Shown in pieces: positions 23,974 to 35,269 of a stretch of 64,000 nt of DNA (position 1 is its first letter; each line of letters opens with the position of its first letter). The notes under the pieces are model-generated. The model saw only the letters and a list, made by a program, of their open reading frames with translations. It had not been told where the DNA came from and searched no databases. Position numbers and translations under genes: made by a program. The stretch lies in the NCBI GenBank assembly GCA_036971615.1, contig JAYKKR010000007.1:1674001-1738000 (forward strand), given 5' to 3'. This DNA is from Amyloporia xantha. Taxonomy: Eukaryota > Basidiomycota > Agaricomycetes > Polyporales > Adustoporiaceae.

Positions 23974-24765
23974 ATGTCCTTCGTGAATCTGTATAAAGCT
24001 CCTGACCCTGTTCCGACTTCGGAATCCCAGTTGTACGGACCTGATCCATACGACGTCAACTTTGTCTTCCCTCTCCACCTCGAGAGTCTCGAGAGCGAAC
24101 GCGTGCGCTTGACGCCTTTCATTCCGAGGGTGCACGGTCACGCATTCTGGGAGGGCGTCGAGTCGAAGAGGAAGGATCTCTGGCGATATTTCCCCCTCGC
24201 CGTGCCCGCCAATCTCCTCGAATTCCTCGCATACATCGAGAAATACTATCGTTCTAATCCCGAATTCGTCCTGTTCGCGGTCATCGACAAGACCCGACCT
24301 GATGAGAGGCACCCAGAGTTCGGCGGGGGCAGCATTGCGGGGGTGATTGCGCTCATACGCGCTTCGAAAGCCCATCTCTGGGCGGAGATTGGCTATGTGC
24401 TCATGTTGCCTGCCTTCCACGGCACGCATGTGGCCACTAACGCTGCGGGTATCTTGCTCAGGTATAGCTTGCAGCTCCCTAGCGCATCACCGCCTGGCCT
24501 AGGTTTGAGACGACTGCAATGGCTTGTGCACCCTGAGAACAAAGCTTCCATACGGCTTGCCGAGAGAGTAGGCTTCAAGCACGAAGGCGTCTTGCGTTGG
24601 ACGTGGATTATGCCGGAAACGCGGGCTTTGGAAGGGAGGGCGCCGAGAGAAGGTGATCCTTACTCACCCAGAGGCAGTATAGATGGGATGTATCTAGCAG
24701 TGTGTTGTGATGATTGGGAAGAAGGGAGAAGAGAGCATGCACAGGCAGCTATTGATAGGCTTTGA
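23974..24765 (+). CDS. GNAT-family acetyltransferase, copy 1
   Basis: This intronless gene of 263 codons starts MSFVNLYKAP. An upstream in-frame GTG at 23929 was rejected because the second copy starts at the equivalent ATG. The protein resembles RimJ/RimL-type GNAT N-acetyltransferases: LHLESLESERVRLTPFIPR is the usual beta-1 opening, GVIALIRASKAHLWAEIGYVL the central strands, and LQWLVHPENKASIRLAERVGF with HEGVLRWTWI the acetyl-CoA-binding C-terminal part (ENxxSxRxAEKxGF). The substrate may be an antibiotic, an amino acid or a protein N-terminus and cannot be told. It is directly followed by a close paralogue on the same strand. Confidence 0.88.
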   Translation: MSFVNLYKAPDPVPTSESQLYGPDPYDVNFVFPLHLESLESERVRLTPFIPRVHGHAFWEGVESKRKDLWRYFPLAVPANLLEFLAYIEKYYRSNPEFVLFAVIDKTRPDERHPEFGGGSIAGVIALIRASKAHLWAEIGYVLMLPAFHGTHVATNAAGILLRYSLQLPSASPPGLGLRRLQWLVHPENKASIRLAERVGFKHEGVLRWTWIMPETRALEGRAPREGDPYSPRGSIDGMYLAVCCDDWEEGRREHAQAAIDRL

Positions 24766-25077
24766 AAAGAAAAATCATACCTTATCTGACTATAGATCTC
24801 TCCAAGGCAACATGATCAGACATGCCAGCTCCGAGTAGTAGACCAAAATCCGATCCGAAGACGACTGTATAGCCTTCATATGGATTGAGATCTTGCTTCA
24901 TAGGAAGCGGCACGGTCATCCAATGCGCGCCAAAAATAGTCATAACACGGCTCCGATGGTCAAGGGAATCAGATCTGGGACTGGACCGGATGTACATAAG
25001 AGCTTCTTATAAGCAGAATTTGTATCTCTCAAGCTTAAGTCACCGCAATATCCGCGTTCCTTTCAAAAGCAACCCTC
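24766..25077. promoter_or_regulatory. Spacer between tandem acetyltransferase genes
   Basis: This 312-bp spacer holds the terminator side of copy 1 and the promoter of copy 2. No coding content was recognised. Confidence 0.45.
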
Positions 25078-25875
25078 ATGTCGTTCGTCAACCTTTTCGA
25101 GCCGCCTGTCCCAACCATGCAGGAATCTCCTTCAAAATCCCAGTTATATGGACCTGATCCATACGACATCAACTTCACCTTTCCTCTGCACCTCGAGAGT
25201 CTCGAGAGCGAACGCGTGCGCCTGACGCCTTTTATCCCGAGGATTCACGGACAGGCCTTTTGGGAGGGCGTTGAAGCTACCAAGCAGGACATGTGGAGAC
25301 ATTTCCCCATCAACGTTCCCGCTGATCTCCACGAATTCCTCGCATACGTCGAGAAATATTATCGGTCCAACCCGGAATTTATCATGTTCGCAATCATCGA
25401 CAAGACTCGACGAGACGAGAGGCGTCCGGAGTTGGATGGGGGCAGTGTCGCAGGGGTGATCGCACTCATACGCGCTTCACCGGTTCAACTCTTTGCGGAA
25501 ATCGGATACCTGCTCGTGTTGCCGGCCTTCCAGCGCACTCACGTGGCCACCAATGCGGTCGGTATTTTGCTGAAATATTTACTGCAGCTCCCGACTGCGT
25601 CGCCGCCAGGTCTGGGCTTCAGACGAGCGCAATATACCCTCAGCCCTGAAAATCAGGCATCGAAGCGGCTGGCAGAGAGGTTGGGATTCAAGTACGAAGG
25701 GGTCTTGCGTTGTACATGGATCTTGCCGGAGAGTCGGGCTCTAGAGGGAAGGCCACCGCGAGAGGCAGATCCTTATGCACCAAGAGGTAGCATGGACAGC
25801 ATGTACTTGGGGGTATGTTGGGATGATTGGGAAGATGGAGGAAGAGAACGCGCACAAGCAGCCATTGATAGGTAG
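25078..25875 (+). CDS. GNAT-family acetyltransferase, copy 2
   Basis: This gene of 265 codons is a tandem paralogue of the one before it. The two align end to end with one small indel near the N-terminus (MSFVNLFEPPVPTMQ against MSFVNLYKAPDP) and share long blocks such as SQLYGPDPYD and LESLESERVRLTPFIPR. Differences cluster in the middle and in the substrate-facing part: QLFAEIGYLL for HLWAEIGYVL, and RAQYTLSPENQASKRLAERL for LQWLVHPENKASIRLAERV. Intact acetyl-CoA-loop residues suggest that both copies are active. The divergence pattern suggests an old duplication with possible change of substrate (inference). Confidence 0.88.
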   Translation: MSFVNLFEPPVPTMQESPSKSQLYGPDPYDINFTFPLHLESLESERVRLTPFIPRIHGQAFWEGVEATKQDMWRHFPINVPADLHEFLAYVEKYYRSNPEFIMFAIIDKTRRDERRPELDGGSVAGVIALIRASPVQLFAEIGYLLVLPAFQRTHVATNAVGILLKYLLQLPTASPPGLGFRRAQYTLSPENQASKRLAERLGFKYEGVLRCTWILPESRALEGRPPREADPYAPRGSMDSMYLGVCWDDWEDGGRERAQAAIDR

Positions 25876-25975
25876 TTGGAATGATCTGATCTTGTGATGA
25901 GCGCTATCTCCCTACAGTAGCTAAAAACAGCATCTTTCATTCATATTTCTTGTGATCCACACCTACAAAACACCT

Positions 25976-27682
25976 TCAGGCCGGGTGGTCACATCCCTAT
26001 GATCGAGGCGACATTTAGTCATACCCAGTATTTTGACTTACAACCCCGAATGCAGGACCGCCCTTGCCAAACATTGCGCGGACATCTGCAGCGAGCTCCT
26101 CGGGCTTCTCGTGCGCAGCGAAATGTCCGCCACTCATGTGCTCGGATTCAAAGACAACGTTCCCCATTGTACGTGCCCACCTGAAAACCAATAACCTCAA
26201 TGACCGCAAATAAGATAAAAATGAATGCACACACGTCTTGGGTGGAATGGTCAATTCGCGCGGGAAAAATGACAGGCCACAGGGTATAGCACTCGGAGAA
26301 ATCGTCGAATATTCATTTGCAGCAATCGTCTCATAGTAAATCCTCACTGAGGCAGCAGGACCCGATCGTGAGAACCAGTAAATCGAGATCCACGTCAAGA
26401 CTGCCCGAGTGATAAGCGTAGTGAGCAGTCTTAGGTGCTGGCATGAGGCAGTGCATATCAATTTTTACCTTCATCGTCATCCCACGGATATGAATCGGTC
26501 CACTGCACTAGTTTCTCGTAGATCCACGCGAGTAGCCCTACCGGCGAGTCCGCGAGTGAGTAGCCCAATGTCTGTGGTTGCGTTGACTGCTCGTGGAAGT
26601 AACCGCGGCCTTTGTCGGTGAACCACTGCATGCGTTCAAGCCCGGCGCGCTCGGCAGGTGTATAACGCGTGAAGAGATGTACAAAGAATTGGCGCGGGTG
26701 CTGCCACAGTGAGGGCGGCTCGCGTACACTGAAAACAACAAGACTTGCTGAGTGGAGAAGGAGAACACAGGAAGGTTGACACACTTTGGGAAGTTCGTAT
26801 GAAATGCTTTCACACTTTGGTGTCCGTACATATGGGCGAGTAGACGGGCGATCTAGATGAGAGCGGGCTTTACATGAATTGTGTTACGTGAAGCATTCAC
26901 TGAGACTCACAAAGGATCCCCAGTCGCCGCCTTGAACGACTAGCATTTGATACAGGACACGTGAGCGAGAAAGTTCGACATGAAATGGTACACGAAAGAG
27001 CGCATAATTTGAAGTACAAATCAAAGTTCACAGCGAGCAGTTTACCCACCATATTCATTGTAGCCGAGTGAAATCATCAACTTATTCACGGCCTAGGGTG
27101 TGGACATCAAGTGAGCTATCGTATCTATTCAACCTATGGATGTAAGAACCTCCGCATATTTTGCACCACGAAATCCTGGTTTCGTGGGCGCTTCGGAGAA
27201 GCCAAACCCTGGGAGGCTCGGCGCCACAACGTGGAAACTCGGGTGGTCCTGTGATGCCGACGTAAGGAGGGGCAAGAGCTTGTGCACTTCGAGGAAATGT
27301 CCTGGCCCTAGAGAGTCGTAAGTGCGCATGGCAGTAACAATATGTAGACTCAGTGCGCACAGCCATGAACGAACAGTAAAGGAATCGCATTCTTGACCGT
27401 ACTTCTCTGGTGGATGTAGTGGATGTTGAGTCGTCCGAAGCCGTCCACCTCAACATCCCTCGTGTACTGCGGTATCTCGTTGATTTCAGCCTCGGCTTTG
27501 CGCCAGTCGAACCCCTCTTTCCAGTGCGTTACGAGACGTTTGATATCAGCAAGGGGTACACCGTAATCCCAGTTCGCTCCGTCCAGTTCATCTGGAAGGC
27601 GAACAAGGTCAAGTTTCTTCTGAAGGAGGTTGAGATCCTCGGCAGAAATTGAAATCCTAAATGGCTGTTCGCTATAGGACAT
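25976..27682 (-). CDS. Epoxide hydrolase (alpha/beta-hydrolase, EHN type)
   Basis: This enzyme hydrolyses epoxides to diols, typically of P450 products or xenobiotics. The start is MSYSEQPFRISIS at 27682. The N-terminal EHN region (LQKKLDLVRLPDELDGANWD, FDWRKAEAEINEIPQY) precedes the alpha/beta-hydrolase core. After splicing an intron ending at about 27311 the oxyanion motif reads HGWPGHFLEV. VVAPSLPGFGFSEAP follows, and the nucleophile aspartate is in VVQGGDWGS. The cap region is TRYTPAERAGLERMQWF to SPVGLLAWIYEKLVQW. The catalytic histidine is in SGGHFAAHEKPEEL near the end. A last short exon after a 46-nt intron gives the stop at 25976; without that splice the frame would end at 26015. All catalytic parts are visible, so it is probably active. 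It lies 3.2 kb from a P450 gene. Confidence 0.9.
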
Positions 27683-28130
27683 AGAGAGCTCTGTCTTCCT
27701 TTGAGAGTGAATGTCGGGAGAATAGGAGTACCAAAATTAAGATGAGAGAACTTTCGCTGATATATATACGAAAGTCGGTTGGTCACATATGACGTCGTCA
27801 TGCTTCTGGTCCAATGGATTCTAGCCTCACTCGGGTTCGTTCTTAATCAAGCCAGAAGAATTGCGTGATACACATAAGCGCCTGTCGTGTGCGACGCACT
27901 GTGTAGCTGCACACGCGGTGGCGAAGGCAGATGGCCTAGCAAGACCACTGGTATTAGGGGTTACGGTTTCTCCCTGTTCAAGGGAAGAGAATACAGCTGA
28001 GCACAGTGCGAGGCTACGTCAATTGTTCTTTCTTACCGTGACCTTTTCTTAATTGTCTTCGGTAATGTGTTTAATCCTGCATTCATAACGCAGCTTCCAG
28101 ATTGAGGGCTTTTCTGAGACAAGCATATGG
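27683..28130. other. Intergenic, promoter side of epoxide hydrolase
   Basis: This lies between the epoxide hydrolase start and the 3' end of the methyltransferase gene on the same strand. No further feature is supportable. Confidence 0.5.
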
Positions 28131-30246
28131 TTACATTATTGTAGGATGCTTCGGAGCAACAACAATGGCAACATTCCGACCACTGCCAGATGCTTGATCA
28201 AACAGATTCACCAGCTGAACGTCCATACCCGAGTCCTGTAGAGGTTGCACACGACGATGAGCCGCCCTTCCCAATTATCACGTGGGGAAACTGAATCCAA
28301 CGTACCTGCAACTCCTCCGTCAACCACTGCTGCCTATCGAGCAGAATCAAGGTCTCCACCACAGGCCCCAATATACAGCGCAGGACCTGCAGGACTTCAA
28401 GCTGACTCTCGATCACAGGGTCTCGTTCAACATCGCCACCTAGATCAACGCCGAGCTTTTCTCCAGCCCGCGCAAGGAATGTCTCCCAATCAGCGTATGC
28501 CGAGTCATTCAGCCTTCCCAGACGCCGAGATCGAATGGAACCCAGCCTGTCGTCTTGAGGATCTTCGTCTTGCCCATAGGTAGCGGCATCTTTCCTGGGC
28601 TCGAGAATGCCAGCGAGAAGAGCCCTCCAGACCACTTTCCTGATCGCCAGTGTCGCGGCTCTGAGCGACGCCTCTGTTCGCATCCACTGGGATGGAACTT
28701 GCGCTGCCAGTTGTAGATGATTAGACGTCAAGGTCACCGGGGGCGTTGATATATTGACGGAGAGCGGGAAGTCTATTGAAGGGGCTTGTTGAGACATGTG
28801 TCATAACCGGTAATCGAACACACGTACCTGCAGACTCCAGTAGATTATAACAACAGCCGACAATCACAGCTGCCCTGGGCAGCCATACTCTTGTGCTACC
28901 GGTATCTTGGACATTATTAACAAATGTTCGTAAGATATTCGGCGTTAGAGAACCACAGGCATGCAACGCAACAAATAGTACTGGTTTCGGCTCAAAGGTA
29001 ACGCCCGAGTGCCTGCGTGATGTCCCGCACTCCGCTGCGCATTCAACGGTATGTGCCTCGCTCGAAATCCACTCGTCCACAGTATCGAATAGGGTATCGG
29101 ACGTGATCTCGAGGGTCTTGTACGTTAGCGAGCCGTGTCTTTGTTCCCGAACAGTCGTTGCATGGCATCTTCCTGTAAAGCGACCTCTGCACTGTCCGGT
29201 GTCGACTTCGGTAGCAGTACTAGGTGCCTGCTTACGTTTTCTTGTCGTATTTTTTTCCTTTCTGGCCGCACCCTTTGTCTGAACATCACTCCAGTCCAGC
29301 GCTAGCACATGCAGCCCTAGCTCGTCCCTTAGGCTCCGTGACAGATATGCCTGTGAAGGCAAGGGTGTCAGCACCTGCATTAACTGCAGGAAGCCCTAAA
29401 AGTAGTGACATCTCATGCACGCAGTCGCAACGAGAACAAACTGGATGTATACAAGAACAAACAGTCAGTAATTACCTGACAGGATAGCGGATCATGGCAC
29501 CATCCGCAACTGCTAGAGGAGGATATTGACCATGAACCGCTATTCTGTGTGGCATGATGCTAACAGATCTAAACAGCCCTACAACGTGCCGGGATATAAA
29601 AGATTGGTAATTCGAGACGAACTTGACCCGCGCCGACATCGACGACATGTTTGACACTTTGCAATTCGGGACAGGAGAGCAGTCTCGATATGTACAGTGT
29701 CATGCGTGACACTTCATGTGCTTTCTTTGGAGACATACCGCGTAGCCGACTTTCGTCTTGATCTCCAGACGACATATTACCTCCTTTGGCGGTGTCAGAA
29801 CGCTGAGATACGGCGTGAAGGGGAGAAGTCGATTTGGCATCTATTATGTGAGAGTGTGCATCGCTCAGATCAACCGAGAAGGGTGAACGCAGAGCAGTCA
29901 GAGGATCCGGTTCACGAGAAATTTGTAGATGGCGGGCGTTGTCTACCAGCGTTTTCAGATCGCTCGGTATGGAGGAAAATGCGCCAGCCAGGAGTTTGGC
30001 GTTGGGTTCCAAGTAATATCGCAGGAGTAAGAGCCACTTATTATGCGACCGTTCTGCTGATTCGACATCGGTACACACGTCCGTTGGAAGGCAAACCTGC
30101 CCGGCCCACTCCCACCAAGATGACCATTCTTGGGAAGCAATGAATGGTGGTTTGTCCTGGAAAATTTGATTAGGATGGCTGAGGAGGAGTGTCTGAGCCA
30201 AAGGAGACGATAAAAAGCGATGAAGGTGAAACAAATCCGATGGCAT
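28131..30246 (-). CDS. METTL25/RRNAD1-like methyltransferase
   Basis: This is a SAM-dependent methyltransferase-like protein of the METTL25/RRNAD1 family (Methyltransf_32). Family members include an enzyme of ribosomal protein histidine methylation and proteins of unknown substrate. The start is MPSDLFHLHRFLSS at 30246. The SAM motif I VVDVGAGQGYLSRSLRDELG forms across an intron near 29600-29360. A long low-complexity Lys/Thr/Arg insert (KEKNTTRKRKQ) follows. Then come PVLFVALHACGSLTPNILR and VIVGCCYNLLES, the diagnostic motifs of the family. The C-terminal exon contains RSRRLGRLNDSAYADWETFL and LRCILGPVVETLILLDRQ. After the last intron, SGMDVQLVNLFDQASGSGRN leads to the stop at 28131. The frames agree across all exons. 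Confidence 0.88.
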
Positions 30247-30891
30247 GTGGCAAGAGGCAAGTCAGTGGTCTGACTGGTCAGGCATAAAAAGTCTGGGTAC
30301 GAGACCAGGTCTGACCATTACAACTCGGCACAACCCCCATGTAGGCAGGCGTGACCTGTAGCCAATCAGCAAGCCAGGTTGGCACTTTCTCGCCAAAATC
30401 CATGCTTTTTCCACAAAAAGAGGGCAGTTTTGGGCCCCAAAGTTACCCTATAAGGAATGTGCCGACTGCCGAGTTTCCCTTGCATCCTTCACATTTGAAG
30501 GTCGTGAAATGATCCTATACACTTTTAAAAGATGCAACGGCGCACCATGAAACTTCGCATATCGAGCTTTCTTTCCGGTCTAGAACTTGATATAAATTAA
30601 CTGGTTAACAGTGCGCATGTTCATTCCGTTGGGTTCGTTGGTCTATTTATAACAAAGACGCAGCGTCCGAACTCACCCGAATGAGAAGGACTTCGGCTGC
30701 AGACAAACGCAGTCACCAGTGTGCAATCAAAAGAGCATATCCACTTACGCATGTCAGGTGGAACCCGGCTCAAACAACGGGGCCGCACGGCTGCCTCACC
30801 GTGACTCACAGAGATGTTTGATTTGTTCTCACCATATCAAATGTTGCTATAAGTGCACTGGCCAGCTACGTTGTTATTGTCAGATTATACC
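30247..30891. promoter_or_regulatory. Divergent upstream region of methyltransferase and P450 genes
   Basis: About 645 bp separate two divergent starts. The sequence is moderately AT-rich and contains TATAAATTAA near 30591 and TTTATAAC near 30646, which are possible core elements, but no regulator site can be assigned. Confidence 0.4.
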
Positions 30892-33274
30892 ATGGATCGT
30901 CTACCTACAGACAGACTGCTCGGTTCGGGCCCATTGACTATTCTCTGGAGTGTCCTTGCGGGTTGGCTCTTATACAAAGTCATCCAGCGTTTGCGCCGAC
31001 TAGCCCACAGTCACACGGCGCCCCTCGCGGGCCCACCTAATCCCAGTTTTATGTGGGGTGTCGGTCAACTCATCTCAGACGAACTGACACCTGGACTCAC
31101 GTATGAGCAATGGGCGGAGAAGTATGGTCCCGTATACCGAGTTCCCGCTTCTTTTGGGTACACTCGCGTTGTCCTGTGTGATCCGAAGGCAGTCCAGCAT
31201 TTCTACTCGCGCGAGACATTCGGGTATCAACAGACAGAGCTTTTCAAGAGATTGACTGAGAATATTGTACGTGGCGCATATTGCCGGCATATTCGAGATC
31301 ACGTTTGGGAGCGCACCGTCTCTTGTAGGTTGGGCGAGGCATCTTGTGGGCAGAAGCTGAAGATCATAGGCGGTATGCATAAATTACTGGTCCTTCACTT
31401 TTTTGATTATATAGCATTGTTTTGTGACTCAGACAAAGAAAGGCACTCTCGCCTGCTTTCAGCAATGCTAATTTACGAAGATTATCCTCGGTATTCTTTG
31501 ACTCGGGATATAAAGTGAGTTATGCTAAACTCTTACTTGTATGATAATCATATTGCTCGAGAACGCAGGTAAAGACAGCATGGGACGAGATAATCTCCTC
31601 AGAATCTGAGTCGGGCGATTTCGCTGTCATAGAAGTGCAAAGCTGGTAGCTACCTTTATAGTAGTATTTGTTTCCTTTTATTGACATTAGCACTAACAGG
31701 ATGAACCATGTATCGTGAGTCCGTCTGCTCCAGTTGTGCATCTGCCAGCCTTCTCCTGTTAATGCGACGTTCATGCTCGCTCGTCAACTTTGCTAGCAGA
31801 TGCCGCATATCTCTGAATTTTCTATTACCGTGATCTAGCTTTTCATACGCCGTTTTTCAGATTAGATATTATTGGAATTGCCGGCTTTTCGCATGACTTT
31901 GGCACTCTCCGTGGGCAGTACTCCGCAGTCGCCGCAACATTCGAGGCGATCAGCAATTTCAAACCGACACTTCTTGACACTTTCACCTTCGTTGTAGGAC
32001 TTGCTTTCCCGATCGTGATGAAGCTTCCTACTCCCACTCGTCGCATCGTTGGTCAGCTGAATACAAACATGGGCGAAATATCCGATACCTTGCTGGAAAA
32101 TTCGAGGAAGGAAAGAGAGGGAGAGTCTGCTACCGAGGACAACTCTATCATTGATCTCCTTAGTATGAAATTTTATGATCTGATGGGTCCACATCCTAGC
32201 ACTCACATGCATATATCTCCGTTTCTAGTCAAAGCCGAGAGTAGCGAATCAGGACTTCGTTTGTCACAAGAAGAAGTTCTGGCGCAGGTGCGTTTTACGC
32301 TGGTGATATCGAACCGTTTGCGGCCTAATCTCGCAGCCATGTCGTAACAGATGAAAGTGTTGACGCTGGCCGGATATGAGACGACTTCAGGTCAGTTTTC
32401 CTCAGTCTCATGACCACCGTGTCTGATGCTCGTCTGGCTCGTCTCAGTCAGCTTGACGGTCAGATGACAATCCTATTAGTGGCTGGCAGTCCTGAGATTC
32501 GTAATCTTCTTACAGTGGTGTCTCATTGAGCTGTGCAAGAACCTGGAGATACAGTCGAAGTTGCGGGCGGAACTGCTACCGTTCTCAAATACCGATCCTT
32601 CATGGGAACAATTCACGAACGGTTTGCCGTACTTGGATGCTGTTGTGCATGAAACATTGCGACTGCACGCTCCCACGGAAGAAACAACCAGAGTGGTATG
32701 TTGTCTTATACCTATTGTGTGGGCGCATATGTGCGTGGCGCGTGTCTGACCTTGTCCCGGCGCACGTAGGCTATGGAGGACGACATAATTCCTCTTTCAT
32801 CTCCCATAAAAACTGCATCGGGTTCAATCGTGGACCGCATCTCAATCACTAAGGGAGAAATTGTGACTGTCCCTTTGCCCACTATGAACACGTCAACCAC
32901 GCTGTGGGGCCCGGATGCCAAAGAGTTCATTCCAGAGAGATGGTTGAAAGAAGACGGTATTCCGAAGAAGGCACAAGAGATTCAGGGACACCGACATCTC
33001 CTGACATTTTCAGATGGCCCCCGGATTTGTCTCGGACGTGGATTTGCGCTCGCAGAATTCAAAGTATGTATGGTCACTTTTCGTTATGTATGGATTATGA
33101 AGGACTGTCATGCATTTGTAGGCTGTCTTGAGCGTGCTTATCAGAAATTATGCCTTCGAGTTTACGGATGGACCGAGTACCAAGATTGAACGAGTACAAG
33201 CAATATTCCGTCGTCCCGCGATTTCGGGCCAACAGGGCCCAAAAGTACCTCTGCTTGTACGAAGGCTGGAGTGA
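30892..33274 (+). CDS. Cytochrome P450 monooxygenase
   Basis: This is a membrane-anchored heme-thiolate monooxygenase. The start MDRLPTDRLL at 30892 gives an N-terminal anchor (LTILWSVLAGWLLYKVI) and the Pro-rich hinge LAGPPNPSF. At least eight introns are needed. Spliced exons read GRGILWAEAEDHRRQRKALS (C-helix), SPAFSNANLRRL and DIIGIAGFSHDFG. The I-helix oxygen-binding motif is LAGYETTS. The K-helix ExxR (ETLR) lies in YLDAVVHETLRLHAP, followed by FIPERWL, and the heme loop is FSDGPRICLGRGFAL with the ligand cysteine. The last exon, from about 33122, is AVLSVLIRNYAFEFTDGPST and ends VPLLVRRLE with the stop at 33274. All signature motifs are intact. The family looks like the CYP clans expanded in wood-decay fungi; I cannot name it or its substrate. 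Confidence 0.92.
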
Positions 33275-33862
33275 GCCACCTCAGGTTACAGTAAGGGTAC
33301 GTTCTACACTAGAATTCTGTCAAGCGACGCGAGAATCTGATACATCGAATACAGCCATGGAACGAATGCAGTGCCACTCATTACATATCTTCTGCGATGT
33401 ATAACGACCTCGATCGTTGTTTCAGTATTAATAATCACCACTCTGACCATGAATCACGAGAAAGCAAAGGTCCTACTTGACTATGTGAGCAAGCACATAC
33501 ACCAATGAGATGCAGACGGCCGCGGTCTCAATGAAGTCTACCCTTGCGCCATTCAAGACCAGAAAAGCCCGCCATGCTTGGAGCAGCCGAGTCCTGGAGC
33601 AAAATAAAAGCTCAGTTGGATGAGCTGGACGTGAGCTAGGCCCGCTGATTGCGTACTTCGAGGCCATAGTACTAGTGTCGACGATTCCTCACCGTTGCCT
33701 GCAGACTGAAGGTAAATAAGCGCCTATCAGGACCTCGCCCACGTGGTGGACTATATATTTCACGTGCTGCGGTCCACGACGTCACGGTGGCGTTCAAGCT
33801 GAACTGTCCCTTCTAGGCGTAGCTGGCCAAAATGGCTGCTCCCATCTTGCACAGCAACCACC
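33275..33862. other. Intergenic, upstream of Vip1-like gene
   Basis: This 588-bp gap contains the P450 3' flank and the promoter of the RRM gene. No gene was recognised. Confidence 0.5.
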
Positions 33863-34964
33863 ATGTCCACATATTCAGTTCAAGTGCGAATTTCTTACTT
33901 TTTGTCATGGCTGCTGCGAAGACTGACGCGACAATCTGCAGGTTTCCGGTATCTCTCCGTCAACGACGGAGGAACAGCTCGTAGAGTTCTTCTCGTGAGT
34001 TTCGGAGTAATCGCGAATGATCAGGCGTACTATCGCTCACAATTTGCAGATTCTGCGGGAAGATTTCTTCGATTCAGCACTCCCCGTCTACACAATCTGC
34101 GACGATCCACTTTGAGAAACCTGCGGCCGCTAAGACGGCGCTGATGCTCAACGGTGGCAGCCTCGAGGGTGCCACCCTCAGCGTCACAAGCGAGAAGGAG
34201 CATCCTGACGAGCCTGCGAATGCACAACAGGACGGCACTTTTGAACAGAGCGACAAGCCCAGAGCTGCAAGTGAGTGTTCTTGTCGTTGAGCTTGGAAGT
34301 ACCAAGGCATTTGCTGGCTACATATTGCTGGACGAGCTAATCTGACTTGTAATCCTATGAACTCCAGTCGCCGCAGAATATCTTGCACGAGGATATTCCC
34401 TATCTGACCAGGTCCTGCAGCGCGCAATTGAACTCGACAGCAAGCACGGGATTTCTTCCCGCTTCCTTAATCACATCAAGACGCTTGATACGACGCTAGG
34501 TTCGTCATCAGCCATTTCCTAAGCAGTACAACTGCCCTAACGGTAGACAAACAACAGGGCAGAAAGCTTTGGGTCCTGATCAAACGATCTCAGGCAAAGT
34601 GCAAGAGAAGCTCACCACTGCGACTCAACAGGCGCGCACAATCGACGAGCAAAAGGGGTACAGTAAGATGGCTACAGACGTGCGCACCCCTTCATCTTTG
34701 ACACAGTGTTTATATAACGTGTGCCTCTAGTATTACTCTCGTGCAGTCTCCTCCTCGTGGGGTCAAAAGGCGCTAGCGTTCTACACTGATACGTCGAAGC
34801 AAGTGCTCGATATCCACGAAGAAGCGCGCCGCATTGCGGATGCGCAGAAGGCGTCGGGGCTTGCGTCCAGCGAGGCGCCCACTGCTACCTCTACGGCGGT
34901 GGGTACTGCAGCGCCTCCCCTGGATCCTGCAGTACACACGACGGAGAAGTCGCTGGTAGACTAG
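33863..34964 (+). CDS. Vip1-like RRM RNA-binding protein
   Basis: This protein has one N-terminal RNA recognition motif and resembles fission yeast Vip1. The first exon encodes only MSTYSVQ and is joined over a GT-AG intron to VSGISPSTTEEQLVEFFS. The next exon completes the RRM: FCGKISSIQHSPSTQSATIH, then FEKPAAAKTALMLNGGSLEG and ATLSVTSEKE. Downstream exons encode IAAEYLARGYSLSDQVLQRA and FLNHIKTLDTTLG, then GQKALGPDQTISGKVQEK. A helical, Ala/Gln-rich tail (RIADAQKASGL) ends at TTEKSLVD with the stop at 34964. The C-terminal half is amphipathic helix, as in Vip1 orthologues. Its likely role is RNA binding in the cytoplasm; the targets are unknown. Confidence 0.85.
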
Positions 34965-35269
34965 GCGTGGCGAATGAATTGGCAAATCAAGGAGTGGAGA
35001 ATCTGGAATGTACAATATGCTTCATCACTATTATGCCGGGACTATGTATGATCTGTTGCGGAGAAGTAGGGTAAGGGGGCAGGGTTGGTGGAATATAACG
35101 GCGTACTTTCTTCATACTGACGCGTTGTCGCCGTTCTGGAGCGCGTCACAACGCGATCATGTGATCAACGCGTCGCATTAACTGGATTAATGGTTACTAG
35201 TATATTGGTAAGTGCGAAGGGTGTGCGTCTAGGTCTATACTCGCAATGGCTGCTACGACGGCTTTCAAG
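34965..35269. other. Short convergent intergenic region
   Basis: These 305 bp separate the stops of the convergent Vip1-like and ABCC genes and hold both 3' ends. No other feature was seen. Confidence 0.5.
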
